This document shows, one piece after another, positions 12,601 through 24,600 of a DNA stretch of 64,000 bases. The position numbers and the translations under genes were made by a program. How positions within the stretch are numbered: the first letter of the stretch is position 1; every line of letters starts with the position of its first letter. This DNA comes from Megalonaias nervosa (Eukaryota; Mollusca; Bivalvia; Unionida; Unionidae), in assembly GCA_016617855.1 (NCBI GenBank), contig JAECUM010003647.1, forward strand, positions 62,001-126,000, given 5' to 3'. A model generated the notes under the pieces. That model made no database searches and was not told where the DNA came from. It saw nothing but the letters and a program-made list of their open reading frames with translations.

Positions 12601-15600
12601 AATCTTGGAACAACAAGTCTTCGGAATTCGGAAGTTATGGAAAATCTGGACCAGAAACTTTCTCATTTACAAAATCAAGAAAAAAGTGAACTTAAACAAT
12701 TATTGTCTGAATATGAACACTTGTTTCCAGACATACCTACAAGGACAAACAGTTGATTCAAAACCCATGAAACAACACCCATACAGAATGAATCCTTTTA
12801 AACAGGAATACATGAAAAAGAGATTCAATATTTACTGGAAAATGATTTTATAGAGCCCAGTAAGAGTGATTGGAGTTCACCGTGCATTCTTGTTCCGAAA
12901 CTGGATAAAACTTTCCGAATGTGTACAGATTATAGGAAGGTGAACAGTGTGACAAAAACAGACTCATTTCCACTGCCAAGAGTCGACGATTGTATTGACA
13001 AAATTGGAAATGCCAAATACGTCACTAAATTCGACCTTCTGAAGGGTTTTTGGCAAATTCCATTAACGGAAAGAGCAAAAGAAATTTCGGCATTTGTGAC
13101 TCCAGATGGACTCTACCAGTATAAAGTAATGCCATTTGGGATGAAGGGTTCTCCAAGTACTTTTCAGCGCCTTATGAATATGATTACTTCTGGTCTAGAC
13201 AATTGTGATGCCTATATTGATGATGTCATCATCTACAACAACACCTGGAAAGAACATCTAGCCACGATTCGGAAGTTCTTCGACAGACTCACGGATGCAA
13301 ATTTTACTATTAATTTATCTAAAAGTGAGTTCTGCCGTGCTTGTGTTACTTTTCTAGGACATATTGTGGGACATGGCCAGATTAAACCTATAGATGCTAA
13401 GGTCAAGGCTATTTCTGAATTTCCTGTGCCTGTCAGTAAAAAACAGCTGATGCGATTTTTGGGTATGGCCGGGTACTATCGCAAATTTTGTTCTAATTTT
13501 TCTGATATTGTTGAACCTCTGACAAACTTGTTGAGAAAGAAAAACAAGTTTCTTTGGATTAAAAGCCATACTTAAAAGTGCACCAGTTTTAACAGCTCCA
13601 GATTTCAGTCAACCATTCAAACTGTCTGTGGATGCAAGTGATGTTGGGGTTGGAGCAGTTCTTCAAGATGACAAAAATGGTGTTGAACACCCAGTGTGTT
13701 ACTTCTCTAAGAAATTAAATAAACACCAAAGAAACTACTCAACAATCGAGAAGGAATGCTTGGCTTTAATGCTAGCATTACAGCATTTTGAAGTTTATGT
13801 TAGCTCGGCTCCTTCTCCGGTTGTTGTGTTTAGTGATCACAACCCACTTACTTTCATCAGCAGAATGAAAAATAAAAATCAAAGATTGTTGAGATGGAGT
13901 TTATTTTTGCAAGAGTACAATCTTGACATCAGGCACATTAAAGGAAAAGATAATTTAATTGCAGACGCACTTTCCCGTGTATAGAAATGTCAATTTCATA
14001 TACACCTTTGTGTAAATTCATAAGAGTTCTTCTTATGTAACTGTTTTTTTTTACCTCATGTATAATTTACATCTGGTATAAAAGAAAGCTTTATTACATA
14101 AATCTTTCTTTTTTCTTTATGGGGGAAAGTGTTACGACCCTGTAGTCAAATTACATATGTGTTAAAATTTAAATTCTTCTAATTTGTTTCATTTTTATTT
14201 TATTTTTATACCACTAAATGTTATTATTATTATGGTGATGATTATGTTAGCAAGGTCTAATAGTTTGTTAGAAACATCATATTTATTTAAAACGTAAATG
14301 TGACTCGTGTAAGCACGATTTTTGCATGACGGTTTTTTGTATCAAGTAAACAGTGAGAAAGAGCTATGTAAATGATTGGCTGGGACCACGTTATTACTTG
14401 TTTACGCTTTTGTAATGTCCAGGTGGATTGCGAAATCACACGTGTCCTTCATGCGTGCGTACATGTAATGACGCATTAGCTTGTTTTAAATGCTCAGTTA
14501 GCTTAAGAAATTTTCAGTCATGGTCAGAGTCGTAATCGTAGTCAGTCGTGGTTCAGAGTCACATCATAACATCTTACAGAGTTTATAATACCTTAAGAAA
14601 GGTATTTCTGTGCTGGAAAGAGTTGCACATTCGTACGAGGAACAACATGTGTGTTGTTAGTGGTGGTAGCTGTATTTCATCTACTTTCTAAATAATTATT
14701 TTCCCTGGAGAACAACACTACTGGTTTTGGACAAAGGCATTTGATGAAATTATTTCTAAATAGGAACAGAACAATACAAATTGTGCTTTACAGTGAAAAT
14801 TCTGGACATTCTGTGTTAGCTTTCGTCTGACGTCATCATCCGCCATCTTGGATCGGAACTGAGATTCAGACTGTATCAATTTAGAACTGTTTATTCACAG
14901 GACTTATGTGTTTTCACAAATTTAGAACATATTTTTGGATCTTCTTTGTAAATCGTAAGTCTTGTTTCATATATTTACCTTTTCACCGTGTTTTCTAGGG
15001 AAATAAATTCTTTTTGTTAAAATTTACAAAGCTTGTTGTCTTCACTCTTTCTTTGTGTTACTTTGAACGAGCCGATACGTAACAGGGCACAAACAGAAAT
15101 TAATATTTTTCATGTCCCAAGATTGACAGACATTACAGTATTCTCCTTTACCAGATATTGTTATTTTTATGGTCTCACTAAAATTAGTAAGAAAGTATCG
15201 ATCCATTGGCATTTTAGGTCAATGTTATCTCAAGGGAGGCAAGTCCATTTTAGGTATCTGACCATGCCTGATAGTAGTTATCTCCTTCGGATATTGTTCC
15301 ACTGATGGTAGAACTTGATGCTTTTAATAGGAAATCAGCACTATAAATCAACAAGTCCTCAAATAATGTTCCAATAGATATTATATATTATATTGTGACA
15401 TATAAACAAAGATTTATAATAATATAATGTTTCTTTATTGCAGAATGTTTATAATAGTGGCAAAGACAATGAATAGGACTGTCTCTGAAGTTATATTTTT
15501 CCATCTTCCAGCAGTCTCAATACTTATATCTCATCTTGTGTCATGTAGTTTCACTTCAGCCCTCCATGTCATCAGTAGTCTCAATACTTATATCTCATCT

Positions 15601-18600
15601 TGTGTCATGTAGTATCACTTCAGCCCTCCATGCCATCAGTAGTCTCAATACTTATATCTCATCTTGTGTCATGTAGTATCACTTCAGCCCTCCATGCCAT
15701 CAGTAGTCTCAATACTTTCATCTCATTGTATGTATTATAGTGTCACCTCCATATTCCATGCCATCAGTAGTTGCAATGCTTTTGCCTAATCTCATGTCAT
15801 GTAGTGTCACTTTTGCCCTCCATGCCATTAGTAATCTTAGTAAATCTGTCTCAGGAGCCCCAGGTGGCTGTGTAGTCAATTGCACTCACCTTTACTAATC
15901 ACTGCCATCTCACCTCTCTCTGCATGAGTTTGAGTCTCAGGATCAGCTGATGTGGATATGGGAGAAAGCTTTCCAGTAGCTTTTCATGGATCAGTGGTTC
16001 TTCCTGGGGTTTTCATGGGTTCTTCCTCTATCAGTTATACTGGCTGCCATATATAGCCTGTCATGTGCTGAAAAATTATGTTAAACCCAAAACATGCCAT
16101 CAGTATTTTTAATACTTCCATCTAATTTTATATAATTTAGTCCCTCTTCCACACCACCCCCACCACCCCAATACCATCAGTAGTCAGTACTTCCATGTCA
16201 TGTCATACAGTGTCACTACAACCTTCCATGCCATCAGTAGCCTTATTACTTCCATGTCATGTCATATAGTGTCACTACAACCTTCCATGCCATCAGTAGC
16301 CTTAATACTTCCATGTCATGTCATGTCTTATAGTGTCACTACAACCTTCTATGCCATCAGTAGCCTCAATACTTCCATGTCATGTCATATAGTGACACTA
16401 CAACCTTCTATGCCATCAGTAGCCTCAATACTTCCATGTCATGTCATGTAGTGTCACTACAACCTTCCATGCCATCAGTAGCCTCAATACTGCCATGTCA
16501 TGTCATGTCATGTAGTGTCACTTCAAACTCAATTCCCCAATGCCATCAGTAGTCTTCCATCTCATCTCACAAAGTGTCACTTGAACCCTTCGTGCCATCA
16601 GTAGTCTCAGTACTTCTGTGTCATGTAGTGTCATTTCAGTCCTCCATGCCATCAGTAGTCTGTACTTCTGTCTCATGTCATGATATTTTGTGTCACCACC
16701 ACCTTCCATGCACCATCAGTAGTCTCTGCTTCTGTCTCGTGTCATGTCGTCACCTCCATCCTTCATGCCATCAGTAGTCTCTACGTATGCACATGTCATG
16801 TAATGTCACTCCAATCCTACCTGCCATCAGCAGTCTCTACTTCTGTCTCATGTCATGTAATGTCACTTCAATCTTTCATGTGATCAATAGTCTCTACTTC
16901 TGTCTCATGTCATGTAATATCACTTCAATCCTCTATGCCATCAGTAGTCTCTACTTCTGTCTCATGTCATGTAATGTCACTTCAATCCCCCATGCCATCA
17001 ATAGTCTCTACTTCAGTCTCATGTCATGTAATGTCACTTCAATCCTCCATGCCATCAGTAGTCTCTACTTCTATCTCATGTCATGTAATGTCACTTCAAT
17101 CCTCCATGCCATCAATAGTCTCTACTTCTGTCTCATCATGTAATGTCACTTCAGTCCTCCATGCCATCAGTTGTCTCTACTTCTGTCTCATGTCATGTAA
17201 TGTCACTTCAATCCTCCATGCCATCAATAGTCTCTACTTCTGTCTCGTCATGTAATGTCACTTCAATCCTCCATGCCATCAATAGTCTCTACTTCTGTCT
17301 GGTCATGTAATGTCACTTCAGTCCTCCATGCCATCAGTTGTCTCTACTTCTGTCTCATGTCATGTAATGTCACTTCAATCCTCCATGCCATCAGTAGTCT
17401 CTACTTCTATCTCATGTCATGTAATGTCATTTCAGTCCTCCATGCTATCAATAGTCTCTACTTCTGTCTGGTCATGTAATGTCACTTCAGTCCTCCATGC
17501 CATCAGTTGTCTCTACTTCTGTCTCATGTCATGTAATGTCACTTCAATCCTCCATGCCATCAATAGTCTCTACTTCTGTCTCATCATGTAATGTCACTTC
17601 AGTCCTCCATGCCATCAATAGTCTCTACTTCTGTCTGGTCATGTAATTTCACTTCAGTCCTCCATGCCATCAGTTTTCTCTACTTCTGTCTCATGTCATG
17701 TAATGCAACTTAAATCCTCCATGCCATCAATAGTCTCTACTTCTGTCTCATGTCATGTAATGTCACTTCAATCCTTCATGCCATCAGTTGTCTCTACTTC
17801 TGTCTCATGTCATGTAATGCCACTTAAATCCTCCATGCCATCAATAGTCTCAGTATTTTAATTATTTATTTTTTGTGTAAAATTTCGTTAAGTTTTGTAT
17901 ATGTATTTATGAAATTTCCTTGAAGTAATAAACAGCTTGTAGATACTGAAGAGTTCTTATCACAGTGAAATGTCTTGTTCCATATTCTGAAACAAGTGAA
18001 AAAAAGTAACAATAAAAATGAAATTGATCTTACAGATTGTATACTTTTATTGCATTTGAAAACTTTTTGTTCAGAGTTAGAATTATGCCCTTTCCTTCAT
18101 GTATCAGTGACTAGTTTGCTTTTGAATGTGCTTTTCCAGGGTACCACATTTTGTAAGGAACAGCCATACTCTGTCACTGTTTTATCTGTCTGTCTGTAAG
18201 TCTTATGTAGCACAATTTACTTAAGCCTTATGCAGTTTTAACTATTTTCTTATATTTTCCTTTTGTAATGCATGCATGATCCATCTGTGTGGTTGAACTT
18301 TGCAGGTACTATCCACACCATTATGCACCATACATCAGTGATGTGAAGGATTTTAAAGATATGAATATTGAATTTGACTATGGCCAACCCTTCCTTCCCT
18401 TCCAACAGCTAATGGCTGTCCTTCCAGCAGCCAGTAAAGACCACCTGCCTACAGCCTTCCAGGTAATAATGATGGCCTTGACATATTTTTCCACCATTTG
18501 AAACTTATTCTTACCACCAATTTGAGTCACTTATTCATATTACCAGTTTGAAACACTCATTCCTTCCTCCAGTTTGAAAAATTTGATTCTTATGAGTTTG

Positions 18601-21600
18601 AAACACTCCTTCTTACCATCAGCCAATAAAGACCACCTGCCTACAGCCTTCCAGGTAATAATGATGGCCATGGTGTATCTCTCCACCATCTGAAACTCAT
18701 TCTTATCACAATCTGAGTCTCTTATTTATGTTGCCAGTTTGAAAACACTCATTTTTTCGACCATTTTAAAAAACTTGATTCTTACCACAGGTTTGAAACA
18801 CTCATTCTTATCATCAGCCAACAAAGACCACCTGCCTACAGCCTTCCAAGTAATAATGATGGCTTGGTGTATCCATCCACCATCCGAAACTCATTCTTAC
18901 CACCAGTTTGAAACACTCATTTTTACCATCATTTCTATTGGTCGATTACACATGAACCGGATTGTTTTTAAGTATTGAACATAGATAATATTCTGTGAAC
19001 CTGCCATTTTTGTGTGGTACATTTTTAAACATTTTCTTTTCGCAGTCTGTCCATCTACACCCTAAATTAAGACCAAGCCAGACATGTTACAATCCTTCCA
19101 TCCACACCCTAAATTAAAGTCAAACCAGACATCTAGATTTCATTGTCCATTTATTTACACCCTATATTAAGGCCAGGTGAGACTTTGAATTTACTGTCTG
19201 TCCATCCAACCACAGATTATGCCCAAGCCAGATATAATGATTTTACTATCTATCAGTCCACCCCCTATATTAAGGCCAAGCCAGAAATATTGATTTTACT
19301 ATCTATCAGTCCACCCCCTATATTAAGGCCAAGCCAGATATATTGATTTTACTATCTATCAGTCCACCCCCTGTATTAAGGCCAAGCCAGAAATATTGAT
19401 TTTACTATCTATCAGTCCACCCCCTATACTAATGCCAAGCCAGAAATATTGATTTTACTGTCTATCAGTCCACCCCCTATATTAAGGCCAAGCCAGAAAT
19501 ATTGATTTTACTATCCATCCATCCACACCCCTATATTAAGGCCAAGTCAGACATATTGAGTTTACTGTCCATCCATCCACACCCTAGATTACAGTCAAAC
19601 CAGACACCTAGATTTTTCTGCCCATCCATTGAAACCCTATTTTAAGGCCAAGTCAGACTTAATTGTCTGTCCATCCACACCCTAGATTGAAGTTGAGCCA
19701 GATATAGTGATTTTACTGTTCGTCCATCCACACCCTAGATTAAAGTCAGACTAGACATATTGATTTCATTGTCTGTTGTTAGCCAGGTTCATTTTATTGT
19801 CTGTCCATCCACACCCTAGATTAAGGTCAGTCTGAAAATGTGAGAAAATAGGACTCTCTTATTCCACCAAGGGAATATCCAGGAATCTAATTAGCAGACC
19901 GGCCAACCTTCACGATTTTGGCATGAATATCATGACTCGAGATAGCGATTCGCAGATTCACGCCGCATGCAAAAAAAATCACAAATTCCTCAGTTCTCAA
20001 TTGGCTTAAATCATGAATAAATTTTATCCTGTTATGTGCTAGTCAAGATGGCAGCAGTGGTCACTGATGCCAATAATGGTCCTGTATTGCTAATCGCGAT
20101 GTTAGTAGAACTGTATCCAATTGATACTGTTTGCCCTGTAGGTTACATTGTAAAGTATATAATTTATATTTAGAACAGAAGTTTTACAAATACTCATGAA
20201 AAAAATTGGGGCCTAACTGATTTTTCTAAATAAATAATACATGTACATACTTATAGCAATTAAAATGTATTTTTAAACAAACACTAAATGAAGACAGCTT
20301 TTTTGAGTGTAGGAATGTTTGAGATATTGAATAATTAGCATATATTGTAATTTGATTGAGTTTATATTTTGCTGCACATGTGCCGACACCACTGATCGTT
20401 AACTGTTTGACATTTCATCTTCTGAATTAATACCATTTCTTAATTAAGCTACACTACACTTAAAATGTTTTCACCTCCAAGGAAAAAGATATGTATTCCA
20501 CAAAAAGTGTAGCATAGATTGGAGTACACCAAAAATTGGCCTTGCATTCAGCCATGAACATCAATACTGTGCCGCGAATTTTAGAATTGGGAATGTGCAG
20601 TGGCTCATACCTTTGCTTACAGTTTACATGTTATACATGTACTATATAATGATATAGTATATATAATATTATTATATAGTACATGACAGATTGTATGACA
20701 GATGAATTGTAAGCAGCAATATGAGACCCTGTGGGCATGTGGCAGAGTAATGTGAAAAAGCACACTGCTATAGTACCCCCAGCAGATTTCACTTTTGGAG
20801 TACTTTAAACCACTTACACAAGTCCTGCAAGCTACCAGTCCTGAAGCATTGTTTGTTATCTTGTTGAATATAATCAGCCTTTCTCAGTTGGAGATCAACA
20901 ACAGTGACACTGAAAGGGTATTTCCTATTGTGAGGAAAAATAAGACCAGCTCTATAGTGCCTCCTTAGGTGCTGAAAATTTGCAACAATTTTAGTCACCA
21001 ATATGCAGGCAAGAAGTCTAAACTTTTTTTAAAATAAATTTACTGTAGCCCAATTGAGCAAGTTTAAGTCTGCCACAGCATCATATCATGACAAACAGAG
21101 TAAAGTTTGTGCATATCAGTACATTTGGCTGCAAATAAATTTGTACATGTAATCAGTGTAAATAATATATTTTAGTTTTATTTCTGGATTTTCATATAAT
21201 GCAGTACCGACCATCAGAGTAGATGGAGCTAGTGTCATATAATGTTTCACTAATTGTGTTCAAAATTCACTAATTTGTATTCCTCTTTTCACTAATTGGG
21301 AATCTGGTGGGTTGGCAGCTCTGAGTTACCAACAATGATGTCTATTTTCCACAAAACCATGAATTTTGATACCCTCAGATATAAGTGAGGTCATAGCAAG
21401 TTAGTGTAAATATTTATGCATAATAATTTTTTTTTCAAGTCCCTGATGATAATGGACAACTCCCCTGTGATTGACTTCTACCCTGTCAACTTTGAGACGG
21501 ATCTGAATGGGAAGCAGCAGGATTGGGAGGCTGTTGTCTTGATACCATTCATAATGGAGGTAAGATGAACTCCTTTGCTCTCTTGGGTTATTTTCCCATT

Positions 21601-24600
21601 GTAGTGTAAATTATTAACTGATTTAGGGTTTTGATTAGTGTACATTTTTTCGAGTTTTGCAAATTTTGTCTTTCCTGTTTTAGCATAAGTGTAAATGGGA
21701 GTTGCTCATTCAGACCAGCAGCAATATAAACATTGATTATGGTTTTGGTTTTGTGTGGTCATAAGTCCCACACCCTTTGAGGGATTTCTTTCACACTTAG
21801 ATCATATAAGTAAGAAAGCATTGGTCTTTCATTGCCACACACATAAAACACACACACCCTCCTGTACCATTGATAAGGTTAAGGTCATTTGAAAATCTTG
21901 TGGTTAGGTGGGTTTTTTTATTAAGTATTACTGTGTGGTCACAAGTCACAAACCATTGGAAGGATTGCGGTCATACATGGACAGTGGAATCAGTAAGCAT
22001 TATCATGTCAACTTCATGTACCACCACTGCCACCACCATCCTTCAACCCCTGAGGCAAGGTCTAGGTTATCTAAAAAGCCAAGTTGTTCCATACAGGCAC
22101 ACATTTGCAGTTGAAAATAAATTGTGTAATGTCACTGACTGCACCCTACATCTTTCAGTTTAGTGACTTAAAGACTTGCATTAGGATTTGTAGTGATCTG
22201 CAGATGTTGGAATTAGGATCCAGAGCTTGGGAGAATGGGACGTGTATCACAGTACACATGTTAAATATCCATGAATATCCTTGGGCTTTGAAATCCCTTT
22301 TGATGTCCTTGAATATGCTTGAATTATGACCCGACATTGTGTCCTTGAATATACTTGAATTTTGTGAAAATGACAACAACATAAAATATTTGAACCTTAT
22401 TTTTATGCATTTCATTTGCTTTATTGTTAATATTTTTTAAACAAAATGGCCTTTAAAGCTTTTAGTAGACAGAGTATGAACATGCCATCTGCTAATTGCT
22501 TGCGAGTGGTCTTCCTTATACAACATAATGGAACACATATATTCTGGGAGTACAGTTTTTTAACTTCATGAAGGTTGTAGCTTGTGTTCATTTATCGGCA
22601 GACAGCTGTTTTTAAAAGGTAAAACTAAGTGACCATCAATCATGATCCATGACTATAAACGCAGAGACACTGCCAGGGTTTGCCATCGTGTGAATCGTGC
22701 AAAATTTGTGTAAATTTTCACACTTGGAGAGTGGTGATTAAAGTCGCGCATATGAAAACATACTCTATGCATTATACAATTTTATTTAACTGTTCACCTT
22801 TAAAGTGCTTGTTGTGACATCTGTCTTTCTCTGTGTAGGCAACTATTTACAATTCTTGGTTCTTCAGACTGATTCAGATGGTTGTTGAACTAACTTTGAT
22901 TGGCACATTGGGCCCAAGAACAAGCATTATGTTGTGATTTGAACCTTGCATCAAGGAAGCATGTAAAAAATAACGGCTACCCAGAAAACCAAAAAGGGCT
23001 GATTGCCAGTGTGGTTCATCTTCAGATGATAATTTCATTTGGCATATACTGGCTGATGATGGTGATGATGACAATTATTTTAAAGTTATGAAGTATATCA
23101 GATTATTGGAGCTGGGAAAGTGTTAATGGAGATACCAGTGGGTGATTTTGAACCTGAAAATGGTCTCATGAGTCTGATGTACATGATGGACAAAAATAGA
23201 CGGCATGCCATTTAGGAGTATTTTAAGTTTAATGTTGAAAAGGAAGAATACCAAACCTAATTAAATAGAAAGACACTTTTTTAATTTAGTCCTGCAGGAT
23301 TGTGTGCTACAAACTATATAGCCTTTTAAGGTTAAGAGAAACTGAATAAATAAGAATAAAAAAGATAAAATTAAGAACTAATGGTTTTTATTTGATAAAA
23401 GCACCTCTGAACAAGCAGACCCCGGCATTGATGAACTTAAAACTCTAATACTGCATCATGGAACAAATAAGAAATCAGGGATAATAGTAAAACACTGATT
23501 CAAGAAAGTGAAATTTTGGCAGAGCTCATGTTAGGGAAATATTTTGGAGTAGAAGTATCCAAAAACCATTAGTGAGCTGCAGAAAATCACACATAACAAC
23601 CAAAAGGAACAGTTTCCCAAGTTATTCAAGCTGGCTAAATTATCAATGTATGTGCCCCTTCAGACAACAGAATGTGAAAGGAGGGTTCTTGGCACAGAAC
23701 AATATTCATACACTAATAAAAAATAGGTTAAGTTCAGAAACAACCAACAGATCAATTATTATACATCTACAGGCAAGATCTTTTAAAGATTTTGATTTCA
23801 ATCAAGTTCTTACAGAGTGGAGCTGGAAGAAAGATAGATTAATATGGAAGTGTTAGAAAAATAATGAACTTTAGCCATTCCCTCCCCTCCATTTTTTCTA
23901 CTCCCTCCTTATTTCATTTCCAAAGGGAAATCCTGTTGCTTTCACAAATCAAGGCTTGAAAGGAAGGAATATAGAGTGGCTTTGAAAAAAGTGACATCTC
24001 CACCCTCTTTTTTTTTATTTTGGTTTATCTATGGTGCCAGTGTTAGGTACCATGTCAGTTTGTATTGCAGTACTTGTAATTTTTTATAACTTGTACTTCC
24101 ACTGAATTCATGACAAATACAGCTCACTTTCAAGTACAGTTATTTTGTCTTTATTCTTTTAACTTTAACTTCTTCAGAAGCATTTCAGGTTAAATCTTGA
24201 TTCTATGTTACTCTTTGATACTCTGGGTTCTGTCCTTGAATTGTAGTTGAATTGTTCTTGATATTGTTTTCTTCACATAAACCAGTAGCAACCATGTGTA
24301 TGCATATATGCTTAATGTTAGTGATAGCCTAGAAGAGGATAAGACTACATTAATGGATGTGTTCTTTTAAACAGGATAGACTCTTGGAGGCAATGAAACC
24401 ATTAGAAAGAATGCTGACAGCAGAAGAGAGAAGTAGGAATGCACATGGACCCTGTCTGATGTACCAGTATACAACAGACTGTCTTGGAGAATATCCATCT
24501 AGTTGTCCAGCTGCCTTTCCAGATATTGCTTTTAACCATGCCAAGTAAGTAAGGGTCATTTGTAACATAAGGGACACTTTATAAATCAACCAGTTTAAAC

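Larger units (their letters stand above)
8055..15084 (+). mobile_element. Gmr1-like Ty3/gypsy-type LTR retrotransposon, inactivated
   Basis: A complete 7.0-kb element lies in intron 3 in the same orientation as XRN1. Both LTRs start TGTTACG and end CGTAACA. A 4-bp target duplication GGGC lies at 8051-8054 and 15085-15088. Internal order is primer site, gag with SCAN-like capsid and CCHC knuckle, DTGA protease, integrase, reverse transcriptase, RNase H, purine tract. Integrase before reverse transcriptase is the copia-like order known for the Gmr1 group of Ty3/gypsy-type elements; most gypsy elements have it last. No envelope gene fits between RNase H and the right LTR. At least eight frameshifts or stops interrupt gag-pol. 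The LTRs differ at roughly 2 percent of positions plus a few indels, so insertion is fairly recent. Confidence 0.95.

Noticed and set aside
13985..14129. Envelope gene of a retrovirus-like element
   Set aside because: Only about 145 bp lie between RNase H and the right LTR, and they are noncoding.
16787..17591. Several + strand frames of 70-120 codons with MSLQSSMPSVVST repeats
   Set aside because: They arise from a 57-bp minisatellite and switch frame with every length variant.
20640..20690. AT-rich palindrome near 20.66 kb as a regulatory hairpin
   Set aside because: Simple alternating TA composition can explain it; no other support.
22870..23380. N-terminal continuation of the hAT relic
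   Set aside because: Translations hint at continuity, but no motif is clear enough to claim.
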